From the NCBI RefSeq assembly GCF_014773245.1, contig NZ_JACWMX010000005.1:62001-126000 (forward strand): 64,000 nt of DNA. The letters are read 5' to 3'. Both the position numbers and the translations under genes were made by a program. Positions 55,317 to 64,000 of the stretch are shown here, one piece after another. Under the pieces are notes generated by a model. It ran no database searches and was not told the DNA's origin. It saw only the letters and a list, made by a program, of their open reading frames with translations. Source of the stretch: Mucilaginibacter glaciei. GTDB lineage: Bacteria > Bacteroidota > Bacteroidia > Sphingobacteriales > Sphingobacteriaceae. How positions within the stretch are numbered: position 1 is the first letter of the stretch; each line of letters starts with the position of its first letter.

Positions 55317-56924
55317 ATGAAAAAAAACATAACCTTATCTATATTATCGGGCCTATTGCTTTGGATAGCCTGGCCGCCTACGCCTTATACTACGTTCTTG
55401 CTTTTTTTAGGCTTTGTGCCGATGCTGCTGGCTATAGAAAACATTATCCAGTCAACCGCTACCGGAAAGGGCAAAAAAATCTTTAACACTGCCTTTTTAG
55501 GCTTTTTTGTTTGGAACACCTTATGTGTTTACTGGGTGTATAATTCCTTAAAGATCATTGGCCCGTTGGTAGCTATCCCGATCACGCTGATCCCTTATGC
55601 GCTGGGGCCGTTGTTAATGGCCATTGCCTGCTGGTTATACTACCGCATGCGGCTGATCACCAGTCGTGCATTGAGCCTGGTTGCATTGGTTTGTTTTTGG
55701 GTAGGCTACGAGTACCTGCACCAAAGCTGGGATCTTAACTTCCCCTGGATGACGATCGGCAACGGCTTTGCCATTTCGCACCAATGGATCCAGTGGTATG
55801 AATATACCGGCGTATATGGTGGTACTATCTGGATCTGGGTTGTTAATATCCTGGTGTTTTTACTATACGTAGGCTTGCGCGAAGCACAGGTAAAAACACT
55901 AAGGGTAAAACTTGTTTCAGCTTTTGCGTTGGTGCTGATCTTGCCGCTTGGCTTTTCGCTTTATCGGTATTATAGCTATAAGGAAGCTGTCAACCCATCA
56001 AACATCGTGGTAGTACAACCTAATATCGAGCCTTATGCTAAGGAGGGGATCCCGGTTTATACTCAAATTAAAGCGCTTACCGATTTATCCGATTCCATCG
56101 GCCAGCCAAATACCGAATTTTTTTTATGGCCCGAAACGGCGATTTCTCAATATATCGATGAGGATCATATTTTAGGAAGCAATCATTATGCGCAGGTAAA
56201 ACAGTTTATCAATAAGTACAAAAATGGCAACGTAATTACTGGTGGCGAAACGTACCGCATGTATGATAAGCGTACCAACGAAACCGCTTCGCCCATGCCT
56301 AACGGTGGTTTTTGGGATCATTACAGTTCGGCCATCAATATCGAGAATTCGTCTAAAGTTCAGTTTTATCATAAATCGCGTTTAGTGCCGGGGGCAGAGG
56401 CATTACCTTTTGGCAACGTGTTCTCTTTTTTAAAACCGGTTTTCGAGCATCTGGGCGGCGCAACCGGGGCCTATACCATTCAGGAGCAGCCCGGCGTATT
56501 TTATTCGCAAAGCGGAATAGGCGCGGCACCCGTTATCTGTTACGAATCCATCTATGGTGCATGGGTAGCTAAAGCCGTTACGGAAGGTGCGCAATTTATT
56601 GCCATTATTACTAACGATGGCTGGTGGGAAAATACATCCGGTAAAGACCAGCATTTAGATTACGCCAAGCTTCGCGCTATTGAAACCCGCCGCTGGGTGT
56701 GCCAGTCGGCCAATACGGGTATCTCTGCCTTCATTAACCAGCGGGGTGATGTGGTGCAGCAAAGTAAATGGTGGGTGCGGGCAGCGCTAAAGCAAGATAT
56801 TAACTTAAATACAGAAATTACTTTTTATGCCGCACATGGCGATTACCTGCCAAAAGCGGGTAGTGTGTTGGCAGTGTTAGGGATAGTGTTTGTAGCTATA
56901 AGACGAAAAAGAATCTTAGCTTAA
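55317..56924 (+). CDS. lnt: Apolipoprotein N-acyltransferase
   Basis: 535 residues from the ATG at 55317; the frame upstream runs through the REP-like element and is not coding. About seven N-terminal hydrophobic segments are followed by a nitrilase-type domain with catalytic E273 (LWPETAIS), K353 (YHKSRLVPGAEALPFG) and C408 (VICYESIYG). It adds the third acyl chain to the N-terminal Cys of lipoproteins, consistent with the several lipoproteins in this window. Its 3' end overlaps the convergent kinase gene by 9 nt. Confidence 0.95.
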   Translation: MKKNITLSILSGLLLWIAWPPTPYTTFLLFLGFVPMLLAIENIIQSTATGKGKKIFNTAFLGFFVWNTLCVYWVYNSLKIIGPLVAIPITLIPYALGPLLMAIACWLYYRMRLITSRALSLVALVCFWVGYEYLHQSWDLNFPWMTIGNGFAISHQWIQWYEYTGVYGGTIWIWVVNILVFLLYVGLREAQVKTLRVKLVSAFALVLILPLGFSLYRYYSYKEAVNPSNIVVVQPNIEPYAKEGIPVYTQIKALTDLSDSIGQPNTEFFLWPETAISQYIDEDHILGSNHYAQVKQFINKYKNGNVITGGETYRMYDKRTNETASPMPNGGFWDHYSSAINIENSSKVQFYHKSRLVPGAEALPFGNVFSFLKPVFEHLGGATGAYTIQEQPGVFYSQSGIGAAPVICYESIYGAWVAKAVTEGAQFIAIITNDGWWENTSGKDQHLDYAKLRAIETRRWVCQSANTGISAFINQRGDVVQQSKWWVRAALKQDINLNTEITFYAAHGDYLPKAGSVLAVLGIVFVAIRRKRILA

Positions 56925-57770
56925 ATTCCTTTTGATCATAAAATCCAACAGATCATTGATAGGTTGGCGGATGATCTTGCCCACATGCACGCCGTTCTGT
57001 TCGCAAATGGCGTGCAGTTCGTCTGCAAAAATATAGGCGATAGAACCTACAAAGTGGCACTTGAATTTAGTGTATTGCGGGTACGATTTAATGTTGGTAT
57101 CAATAAATTCCTGGAAAACGGTTTGCAGAAGGGATTGCGCATATTCCGTTTGCCTTATCTCACTTAAAAATTTAGAGAACGATGCCAGGTACGAATTAGC
57201 CCGGGGCATCTGGTAAACGTTTTTGATCACCGCTTCCTTTGTCAGCTTGTAAGCGTTATTGAACTTCATGCTGATGTCTAATGGCATCCGGCCATACAAA
57301 AAATCGGTTACCAGGGTTTTACCGATGATCGTACCTGCACCCTCATCGCCCAGCACATAACCTAAGCCGTGCTGCCCGTCGTGAATTTCTTCGCCATCGA
57401 AAAAAGAAATATTAGATCCGGTACCCAGAATGCAGCAAAAGCCTTTCTCATACCCGCAAGTGGCGTATGCCGAAGCTAAAAGGTCACTATCAACACTAAT
57501 GTACGATTTAGAAAAAAAGGTGCTCAACGCGTTAGAAACGATCTCATGCCTGTCGGGGCTGGAGCAGCCCGCGCCAAAGAAATAGATCTCGTCAATCTGA
57601 TCGGCGTAAGCAATCAGATCAGGGAGCTGGTCCTGTAATACTTTAACAATCTCTTTTTCGGTAAGGAAGTATGGGTTAAGCCCTACAGACCTAAAAGCTT
57701 TAGGTTCTTCTCCGGCTACTTTGAGCAGCCAATCTGTTTTAGATGATCCGCTATCTGCTACTAATATCAT
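56916..57770 (-). CDS. BadF/BadG/BcrA/BcrD-type ATPase (N-acetylglucosamine kinase-like)
   Basis: 284 residues, ASKHA fold. The phosphate-1 loop DSGSSKTDW (6-14) and GTGSNISFFDG (phosphate-2) are present, with GDEGAGTIIGKTLV. Bacteroidota proteins of this size are usually GlcNAc-type sugar kinases; the sugar is not shown by the sequence. The start codon overlaps the stop of the receiver gene as ATGA, so the two are translationally coupled. Confidence 0.87.
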   Translation of the reverse strand: MILVADSGSSKTDWLLKVAGEEPKAFRSVGLNPYFLTEKEIVKVLQDQLPDLIAYADQIDEIYFFGAGCSSPDRHEIVSNALSTFFSKSYISVDSDLLASAYATCGYEKGFCCILGTGSNISFFDGEEIHDGQHGLGYVLGDEGAGTIIGKTLVTDFLYGRMPLDISMKFNNAYKLTKEAVIKNVYQMPRANSYLASFSKFLSEIRQTEYAQSLLQTVFQEFIDTNIKSYPQYTKFKCHFVGSIAYIFADELHAICEQNGVHVGKIIRQPINDLLDFMIKRNLS

Positions 57771-58150
57771 TTACAAAGGTCCTCAAGCGTTTGATGCGTG
57801 AGGGGTTTATGCACAAACTGTGCAACGTATTTATTATCAAGTGAATTACTCATGTCTGTAGGATCAAGCGATGAGGAGAGCATAAAGATCTTTACCTTCT
57901 CCTTCTCTTCCATCTCGATGGTCTCAAATTCTACCAGGAATTCAAAGCCCGTCATTTCGGGCATACGAATGTCCAGGAAGATCACATCGGGCTTTACACT
58001 GCCATTGCGCAGGGCTGTTATTGCATCCGTAGGCGATTGGTGTACTACAATATCTTCGGCAAAGTTGCCGCTCTCTAAAATCTTACGCGTGACAAAATTA
58101 TCAATGTAATTGTCGTCTATCAGCAAACAGGTTTTATAGCGCACCGGCAT
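57767..58150 (-). CDS. Stand-alone response regulator (CheY-like receiver)
   Basis: 127 residues, a receiver domain with nothing attached: acidic pocket D12/D13, phosphoacceptor D60 (VIFLDIRMPEM) and K115 (FVHKPL). No kinase is next to it. It would act as a phosphorelay intermediate or bind a partner directly. The following sugar-kinase-like gene overlaps it by 4 nt, an unusual pairing. It is 31 nt downstream of the TolC gene on the same strand and may belong to the efflux transcript. Confidence 0.92.
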   Translation of the reverse strand: MPVRYKTCLLIDDNYIDNFVTRKILESGNFAEDIVVHQSPTDAITALRNGSVKPDVIFLDIRMPEMTGFEFLVEFETIEMEEKEKVKIFMLSSSLDPTDMSNSLDNKYVAQFVHKPLTHQTLEDLCK

Positions 58151-58181
58151 CTTGGGAAAATAAAAACAATAATAAATATTC

Positions 58182-59501
58182 TTATTGAATATTTATACTG
58201 TTAGTTATTTGTTTTAATGTAACCTCGGCCATTTTAGATTGATATTGTGCAGAAAAGAAAACCGATTGTGCATTTAAGTAATCCCGCTGCGCGGTACGGA
58301 TCTCTAATGGGGTAATATTGCCAATCTTATATTTCTCTAATGAAATCTCCAGCGTTTTACGTGTTAATTCCACATTCGACTGGCTAAACTTGATCAGTTC
58401 CAGGCCGGAGAGGTACGCCACATAAAAATTATTAATATCAGCCTCTACATTTAAACGGGTTTGCTTCGCAGAAATATCCGCGTTATCGATCTGTAACTTG
58501 GCATTGCGTTCGCGGCGCCATTGGTTAAGGCCGTCAAAAATGTTAATACTTGCAGTTAGGCCATAATTAAGGCCCCTTGCATTTTGTTGCAGGGTAAAAC
58601 CCGCCGGGGTGCGGCTGTTAGTAAAGGTATAACCCGACGTTAGCCCTATTTGCGGGTACCGGGTTGATTTTACCTGCTTCAGGTTGATCTCGGCCAGCCT
58701 GCGGTTTATTTGTGACGACAGTATATCGGGGTTTTGGTTTTGCGCTTTGCTAAGGATATCCCCTAACAGTAATTTTTCGTCAACAACAATCGTATCACTC
58801 ACGGTAAAATCAGTTTGCAGATCGCGTACCAGCAGTTGGTTCAGTTGGATCTTAGTGGTCTTATATGTTTGCATCTGCGTGATCAACGATGCCGTATCGG
58901 TATTTAAAGTAACCTGTGCACTATAAACATCAAGCTTAGATACCCGCCCTACATTAAACTTATCATTTGAATAGCGTAGCTGCGTGCGCGAAATTTCTAT
59001 TGCACCACGCAAAGCCTTGATCTGCTCGTTCTGGCTGATCAGGTTGTAATACGTGTTGATAACATTGGCCACGGTAGTTTGAATAGTATCTTGTAGCCTT
59101 ATGGCACCTAATTTGTCCAGTTGCTTTAACTGGTCGTAAGTGGCAAACATGTTAAAGCCGTCAAAAATAGTCCAGTTTAAATTGACCCCATAATTATTAT
59201 TGGAGTTATGGGCATTGTTGATATTGTTAACTGTACCATCGTTACGGGTTTGCTTAGTAGTTTGTATGCCACTGGTTGTTGTAGCATTGCCGGTTACTAA
59301 CGGTAAAAAACCTGCGTTACCAAGGGTAACGTTATTGGCGGCAATGGTTTTGTTATTTTGAGAGAGCTTGATGTTATAGTTATTCTTCAAGGCGATCTCG
59401 ACAGCATCCTGTAGCGTAAGCAGCGGCACCTGCTGTGCCTTCACAACCGCACTGAAAGTAGCGGTGCAAAAGATCAGGCAAATTATTTTCTTAAACTTCA
59501 T
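58182..59501 (-). CDS. TolC family outer-membrane efflux protein
   Basis: 439 residues. A signal peptide (CLIFCTATFSAVVKAQ) is followed by the two-fold TolC pattern: LTLQDAVEIALKNNYNIKLS at the start and a second repeat in the last third (ISLEKYKIGNITPLEIRTAQ). Trimers form the outer-membrane and periplasmic tunnel of the pump. It is the last gene of the adaptor-pump-TolC operon (7 nt gap). Confidence 0.94.
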   Translation of the reverse strand: MKFKKIICLIFCTATFSAVVKAQQVPLLTLQDAVEIALKNNYNIKLSQNNKTIAANNVTLGNAGFLPLVTGNATTTSGIQTTKQTRNDGTVNNINNAHNSNNNYGVNLNWTIFDGFNMFATYDQLKQLDKLGAIRLQDTIQTTVANVINTYYNLISQNEQIKALRGAIEISRTQLRYSNDKFNVGRVSKLDVYSAQVTLNTDTASLITQMQTYKTTKIQLNQLLVRDLQTDFTVSDTIVVDEKLLLGDILSKAQNQNPDILSSQINRRLAEINLKQVKSTRYPQIGLTSGYTFTNSRTPAGFTLQQNARGLNYGLTASINIFDGLNQWRRERNAKLQIDNADISAKQTRLNVEADINNFYVAYLSGLELIKFSQSNVELTRKTLEISLEKYKIGNITPLEIRTAQRDYLNAQSVFFSAQYQSKMAEVTLKQITNSINIQ

Positions 59502-59508
59502 GTGCTCC

Positions 59509-62500
59509 TTATGATTTTGCTATAATTATCTGTGGTTTCTTTTCGTCTGCCTGCGCTTCCTCTTCAGCGGGTTCGTGATCGGGGTCGCGGCGTGTTTTTG
59601 AGGCAAATACCATATACATAGTAGGGATAACGTAAAGGGTTAATACCAATGAAAATAACATACCGCCAATAATAACTATCCCTAATGATACCCGGCTTTT
59701 AGCACCTGCACCCAGGGCCAATGCAATAGGCACTGAACCTAACACTACAGCTAAACTGGTCATCAAGATAGGGCGTAATCGCGCGGTAGCAGCCTCAACA
59801 ACGGCCTCGTACTTACTGATGCCATGCTCCATGCGCTGGTTGGCAAACTCTACTATCAGGATACCGTTTTTGGTTACCAACCCTACCAGGGTAATGATAC
59901 CGATCTCGCTGAAAATATTCAAAGTTTGGTCAAATAACCAGAGTGATATAAATGCACCCGATATAGCCAGTGGCACAGTCATCATTACAATAAAAGGGTC
60001 CATAAAGCTTTCAAATTGGGCCGCAAGCACCAGGTAGATCAGTAATAGCGCAAAGCCAAAAGCAAATACGATGTTTGATGAACCCTCGGCGTAATCACGC
60101 GATGGGCCGCTGAGTGCTGTACTAAAGGTATCATCAAGCAATTTTGCTTTGATGCGTTCCATTTCTTTGATACCATCTCCTACGGTTTCGCCGGGCGCAA
60201 GGCCTGCCTGTACCGTGGCCGATTTATACCGGTTAAAGTGATAAATAGACGGCGGGCTGGCACTTTCGGCAACGGATACCACGTTATCTAATTGCACCAG
60301 GGTGCCCTTTGTACTGCGCACATAAACAGATTTAAGGTCAAGCGGCTGGTCGCGGTTAGCGCGGTCAACCTGGGCTATAACCTGGTATTGTTTACCGTTT
60401 ATCAAAAAGTAATCTAAACGGCCGGCACTGTAATACAATTGCAGCGTTTGGGCAATATCATCAACCGATACACCCAGATCGCGCGCACGGTCACGGTCGG
60501 TAGTAACCCTAAGCTCGGGCTTGGTAAATTTCAGGTTAACATCTGTTCCCTGGAAAACAGGGCTTTTGGATACCTCGGCAAAAAACTCCGGCAACACTTT
60601 ACGGATTTTTTCAAAATCCTGGTTTTGGATAACAAATTGCACAGGTAAAGAGGTACGGGCACCGCTACCACCACCGCTTATAGTTTGCTCCTGCACCACA
60701 ATGGCGCGGGCATCGGGCATTTTGGTTAATTTTTTATTGAGCCAGTCAGCCAGTTGCTGCTGGGTACGGCCGCGTTCATCAGGAGCAACCAAACCCACAC
60801 GGCCAAAGCCCGAGTTAGCCGACCCGCCACCGCCAAATGATGGCGATACGATCTCGAGGTTCACGTTAGCTTCTGGGATAGAATCGGCAACCAGGTTGGC
60901 CACCTTATCCATATACTTGGTCATATACTCATAAGTAGCGCCTTCAGAACCGGTTACAGAATAGCGCAGTAAGCTGCGGTCATCCAACGGGGCTAATTCT
61001 GACGGGGTGACCTTTACCAAGATACCGGTAACCAATAACGAGACACCCAGGATAACGAATGATACCCACTTCTTTTTCATGAAATCAACCAGCGTCTCGG
61101 TATAGCCGGTGGTCATGGCTACAAAGAAAGGCTCTGTTTTTTCGTAGAACTTTGATTTCTTCTGATTTTTACGGATGAGCTTTACGTTCAGCATCGGCGT
61201 TAATGAAAGTGATACGAAAGCAGAGATTAACACAGCCCCCGCAACGACGACCGCAAACTCGCGGAACAACCTGCCGGTAAAGCCCTGTAAAAAGATGATG
61301 GGCAAGAACACCGCCGCCAGCGTAACCGATGTAGACACCACTGCGAAGAAGATCTCGGCACTACCTTCAAATGCTGCCTTGCGGATAGCCATACCGGCCT
61401 CTACCTTTTTGTAAATATTCTCGGTTACCACAATCCCGTCATCCACCACCAAGCCCGTTGCGAGCACGATTCCCAGCAACGTTAAGATATTGATAGAGAA
61501 GCCGAACACATACATGATAAAGAATGCCCCAATCAACGATACGGGGATATCGATCAGCGGGCGGAACGCGATCAACCAATCCCTAAAGAAAAGGTAAATG
61601 ATAATTACAACGAGAATGAACGAGATGAGCAAAGTTTCCTTTACCTCGGTAATGGAATTGTTGATAAACTTGGTATTATCCAACGCTACCTTAACCGTAA
61701 TATCCGGTGGCAAATCTTTTTTGATCTGCTCTAAACGGGCGTAAAAGTCTTTGGCAATTTGCACATAATTGGCACCCGGCTGTGGTACAATTGCTAAACC
61801 AACCATCGGGATGCCCGATTCCTTAAGCGAAGTTTCTTCGTTAGCCGATCCTAAAACAGCGTAACCAATATCATTGAGCCTGATCACCCGATTGCTATCT
61901 GCACGGATAATGAGGTTATTAAAGTCTTTTTCGGTCGTTAGCTTACCCAGCGCACGGATGGTGATCTCGGTATTGTTCCCTTCAATTTTACCTGCAGGCA
62001 GCTCCACATTTTCGCGGGCTAAGGCTGCACCAATATCAGTAGCCGTTAAACCTAACGACGATAGTTTATTAGGGTCTATCCATAAACGCATAGCGTACTG
62101 GCGCTGGCCCTGTACGTTAATAGTACTCACACCCGGTATGGTTTGTAAGCCTTCCAGCAGTACGTTTTCGGCATAATCATCTACCTGGGTAATGTTGCGT
62201 GTGTTACTGCTTACCAACACGGTTATGATCTGGTCGGCACTGGCATCGGCCTTGGTTACTACCGGCGGCGCGTTAATATCTTGCGGTAATTGGCGCTGGG
62301 CTTGTGATACCTTGTCGCGCACGTCATTAGCCGCGGTTTCCAAATCGGCATCCAGGTCAAATTCTACGGTGATATTACTGGAACCTACCGAACTGGTTGA
62401 AGAGATATTCCGGATGCCCGGCACACCGTTAATGGCTTTCTCTAAAGGCTCGGTAATTTGCGATTCAATTACATCTGAGTTGGCGCCCGAGTAGCTGGTT

Positions 62501-62643
62501 GATACCGAAATAATAGGAGGGTCGACCGAAGGGAAATCCCTTACGCCCAAAAACTTATATCCTATAACACCAAATACAACAATAACAACAGATAATACCG
62601 TTGCCAGTACAGGTCTTTTTATACTTACCGACGATAAACTCAT
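59509..62643 (-). CDS. RND efflux transporter permease (HAE1/AcrB-like)
   Basis: 1044 residues, full length for an RND pump. The N-terminal helix, two large periplasmic loops and the repeat of six further helices are in order. The proton-relay aspartates D401/D402 sit in GLVVDDGIVVTENI. The second half has GLVTKNGILIVEFANQ. It exports hydrophobic or amphipathic compounds using the proton gradient; substrates are unknown. It lies 5 nt from the adaptor gene. The last ~25 residues are acidic and Lys-rich. Confidence 0.96.
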   Translation of the reverse strand: MSLSSVSIKRPVLATVLSVVIVVFGVIGYKFLGVRDFPSVDPPIISVSTSYSGANSDVIESQITEPLEKAINGVPGIRNISSTSSVGSSNITVEFDLDADLETAANDVRDKVSQAQRQLPQDINAPPVVTKADASADQIITVLVSSNTRNITQVDDYAENVLLEGLQTIPGVSTINVQGQRQYAMRLWIDPNKLSSLGLTATDIGAALARENVELPAGKIEGNNTEITIRALGKLTTEKDFNNLIIRADSNRVIRLNDIGYAVLGSANEETSLKESGIPMVGLAIVPQPGANYVQIAKDFYARLEQIKKDLPPDITVKVALDNTKFINNSITEVKETLLISFILVVIIIYLFFRDWLIAFRPLIDIPVSLIGAFFIMYVFGFSINILTLLGIVLATGLVVDDGIVVTENIYKKVEAGMAIRKAAFEGSAEIFFAVVSTSVTLAAVFLPIIFLQGFTGRLFREFAVVVAGAVLISAFVSLSLTPMLNVKLIRKNQKKSKFYEKTEPFFVAMTTGYTETLVDFMKKKWVSFVILGVSLLVTGILVKVTPSELAPLDDRSLLRYSVTGSEGATYEYMTKYMDKVANLVADSIPEANVNLEIVSPSFGGGGSANSGFGRVGLVAPDERGRTQQQLADWLNKKLTKMPDARAIVVQEQTISGGGSGARTSLPVQFVIQNQDFEKIRKVLPEFFAEVSKSPVFQGTDVNLKFTKPELRVTTDRDRARDLGVSVDDIAQTLQLYYSAGRLDYFLINGKQYQVIAQVDRANRDQPLDLKSVYVRSTKGTLVQLDNVVSVAESASPPSIYHFNRYKSATVQAGLAPGETVGDGIKEMERIKAKLLDDTFSTALSGPSRDYAEGSSNIVFAFGFALLLIYLVLAAQFESFMDPFIVMMTVPLAISGAFISLWLFDQTLNIFSEIGIITLVGLVTKNGILIVEFANQRMEHGISKYEAVVEAATARLRPILMTSLAVVLGSVPIALALGAGAKSRVSLGIVIIGGMLFSLVLTLYVIPTMYMVFASKTRRDPDHEPAEEEAQADEKKPQIIIAKS

Positions 62644-62648
62644 ACTGG

Positions 62649-63722
62649 TTATTTGATAACTTTAAGGATCTTCAACGGCGATTTAGGGCGAATTTGGATC
62701 AAGCCTGATACTACAATACTATCGCCCGCTTTAAGCCCGTCAATAATTTGGATTTTGGTATCGGTACGCAGATCGGTTTTTACATTTTTAGCAACAGCCA
62801 CGCCGTTTTTATACACATACACCTTGCTGCTCTTCAGATCGGGTATTACACATTCAGTGGGTACCATAATCGTTTTAGGGATCTGATCGAGCGTGAGGTT
62901 GATCTTGGCGAATGCACCTGCAGTTAGTAAACCTTTAGGATTGGGCGCCTTGGCACGTACGGTTATCGTACGCGAGTTGGCATCTAGCGCGGGCTCGATA
63001 GCGTAAACGGTCGCGTTGAAATTATCGCGCGAGCTCTCCACTGTAAAGGTAATTTTACTGCCCTTATTGATGATGGGCAGGTACCGTTCAGGTACAGAAA
63101 AGGTAACCTTGGCCGGATCGATATTTACCAGCGTGGCGATAGATGTCGACGGCGATAAATAACCACCAGGGCTAACATTACGCAAACCAATGGTACCTGA
63201 AAACGGCGCGCGGATCTCGGTACGCGAGATTTGCGCACGGATAACATCTGCCTGCGCTTTCATAGCGTTGAGCGACGATTGCGAAGTTTCGTATTCCTCT
63301 TTACTTACCGCTTCCTTTGCATATAATATTTTATTGCGGTTATTAATATCCTTCGCCAGTACCATCTGGGCACTTACCTGTTGCAGGGACGATTGCAGGT
63401 CCTGGTTATAAACCTTAACCAGCAACTGGCCTTTAGCTACGCGGGTACCTTCTGTAAAAAATATGCCGGTAATGTTACCTGCCGTCTGGCTGATCAGGTT
63501 AACCCGCTCATTAGCGTCAATAGTACCCGTAATGTCTATCTGATTGCGCACAGCAGTATCTTTAACCACCATAATATTTACAGCCACGGGGCCATTTTTC
63601 TTTTTACCCTTACCCGCCGTGGCCGCGCCGGTTTCTTTTGCTTTTTTGCTAAAAAACTTATTGTAAAGCAAAAACGCTATAAGCAGGGCCAGTAAAGTAT
63701 ATATAATGTACTTGGTTTTCAT
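62649..63722 (-). CDS. RND efflux periplasmic adaptor (membrane fusion protein)
   Basis: 357 residues. An N-terminal membrane helix (YIIYTLLALLIAFLLYNKFF) anchors it; there is no lipobox. Then come the lipoyl-like half (QTAGNITGIFFTEGTRVAKGQLLVKV), a short helical hairpin and the beta-barrel domain (TEIRAPFSGTIGLRNVSPGGYLS). It links the pump to TolC. It is the first gene of the operon; the 224-nt upstream region holds palindromes that could be regulator sites. Confidence 0.94.
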   Translation of the reverse strand: MKTKYIIYTLLALLIAFLLYNKFFSKKAKETGAATAGKGKKKNGPVAVNIMVVKDTAVRNQIDITGTIDANERVNLISQTAGNITGIFFTEGTRVAKGQLLVKVYNQDLQSSLQQVSAQMVLAKDINNRNKILYAKEAVSKEEYETSQSSLNAMKAQADVIRAQISRTEIRAPFSGTIGLRNVSPGGYLSPSTSIATLVNIDPAKVTFSVPERYLPIINKGSKITFTVESSRDNFNATVYAIEPALDANSRTITVRAKAPNPKGLLTAGAFAKINLTLDQIPKTIMVPTECVIPDLKSSKVYVYKNGVAVAKNVKTDLRTDTKIQIIDGLKAGDSIVVSGLIQIRPKSPLKILKVIK

Positions 63723-63816
63723 AAAATGCCGGTTCGGGGTTATTTTGTTGCTAATTTAAAAATTTGCCGGAGCTTTAAAACTTACGGGCCCGGTAAATTA
63801 TGTGTTTGCTATTGTT

Positions 63817-63833
63817 TTAACAACAATTGTTAA
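63817..63833. promoter_or_regulatory. Palindrome TTAACAA-N3-TTGTTAA between divergent genes (possible operator)
   Basis: Perfect 7-bp arms with a 3-nt spacer, midway between the efflux operon and the divergent gene at 63947. A second, shorter one, AACAC-TT-GTGTT, is at 63891-63902. Either could bind a repressor; no regulator gene is visible in the window. Confidence 0.4.
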
Positions 63834-63935
63834 TGTTCGCAAAACTAACCGCTTAGGTATTAAATTGATTACGTGTATCAACCATTTTACAACACTTGTG
63901 TTTTTTAGCAAGACTTTAAAAAAAATAAAAATTTA

Positions 63936-63942
63936 TAACTTG
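63936..63942 (+). promoter_or_regulatory. Weak -7-like box of the last gene
   Basis: TAACTTG resembles TAnnTTTG with one T missing and ends 4 nt before the ATG at 63947. Confidence 0.25.
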
Positions 63943-63946
63943 CCCC

Positions 63947-64000
63947 ATGAAAAAATTTCAACTCATCGCACTGGTTAATTTAATATTCCTATTTATGAAC
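63947..64000 (+). CDS. Start of a membrane or exported protein (truncated by window end)
   Basis: Only 18 codons are visible: MKKFQLIALVNLIFLFMN. This is a basic start followed by a hydrophobic run, as in a signal peptide or first membrane helix. The family cannot be told. It is divergent from the efflux operon. Confidence 0.45.
   Translation, partial: MKKFQLIALVNLIFLFMN

Overview
The window is chromosomal DNA from a Bacteroidota bacterium, most likely of the family Sphingobacteriaceae (Mucilaginibacter- or Pedobacter-like). The evidence is the gliding/type IX secretion protein SprA, promoters of the Bacteroidota type (TAnnTTTG), almost no Shine-Dalgarno sequences, an NADP-malic enzyme fused to a phosphotransacetylase domain, DUF4292 and LptE-type lipoproteins, and the order miaB - sigma-54 activator - lptE - secG - groES - groEL. 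The genus is an inference; no rRNA or tRNA gene was seen. Most of the window is core genome. There is no prophage, CRISPR array or intact insertion sequence.

Layout. Positions 1-6 kb: the 3' part of a multi-PAS hybrid histidine kinase, a perfect tenfold 7-bp repeat, an rlmN-comF operon on the minus strand and a divergent amidohydrolase. Positions 6-11.7 kb: an envelope operon (acylphosphatase, polysaccharide flippase, TPR protein, DUF4292 lipoprotein, EnvC-like protein with a degenerate LytM domain). Positions 11.7-15.3 kb: two tandem TatA-type genes, gatA and a LysM lytic transglycosylase. Positions 15.4-25.5 kb: malic enzyme, ruvA and the 2391-residue SprA. Positions 25.5-35.8 kb: an AsmA-like protein on the minus strand, then miaB, a broken S23-type four-helix-bundle gene, a sigma-54 activator, lptE, a large acidic unknown protein, secG and groESL. 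Positions 36-41 kb: an MscS-type channel, L-serine dehydratase, and an MBOAT/SGNH acyl-transfer pair. Positions 41-49 kb (minus strand): a double NTF2-like protein, cysS, an epimerase, an EEP hydrolase, two rhomboid proteases and mutL. Positions 49-58 kb: an exported amidohydrolase, a serine hydrolase carrying a leftover GH3 C-terminal-like domain, serS, rsmI, a repeat element of REP/MITE type, lnt, a BadF-type kinase and a stand-alone receiver. Positions 58-64 kb: an RND efflux operon (adaptor, pump, TolC) and the first codons of a divergent gene.

Envelope biogenesis is the common theme: lipoprotein maturation (Lnt), LPS assembly (LptE), protein export (SecG, TatA, SprA), peptidoglycan turnover (EnvC-like, lytic transglycosylase), surface polysaccharide export and acylation (flippase, MBOAT/SGNH) and efflux.

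I did not find a clear new defence or mobile system. The observations most worth a second look are: promoter -7 boxes only 4-5 nt from several start codons, which predicts leaderless mRNAs; nested inverted repeats upstream of groES; the decayed S23 element; the heptad and REP-like repeats; the GH3-remnant serine hydrolase; the ATGA-coupled receiver/kinase pair; and the acidic unknown protein between lptE and secG. Start codons were moved from the longest possible reading frame where signal peptides, family length or promoter position argued for it; each such case is stated.
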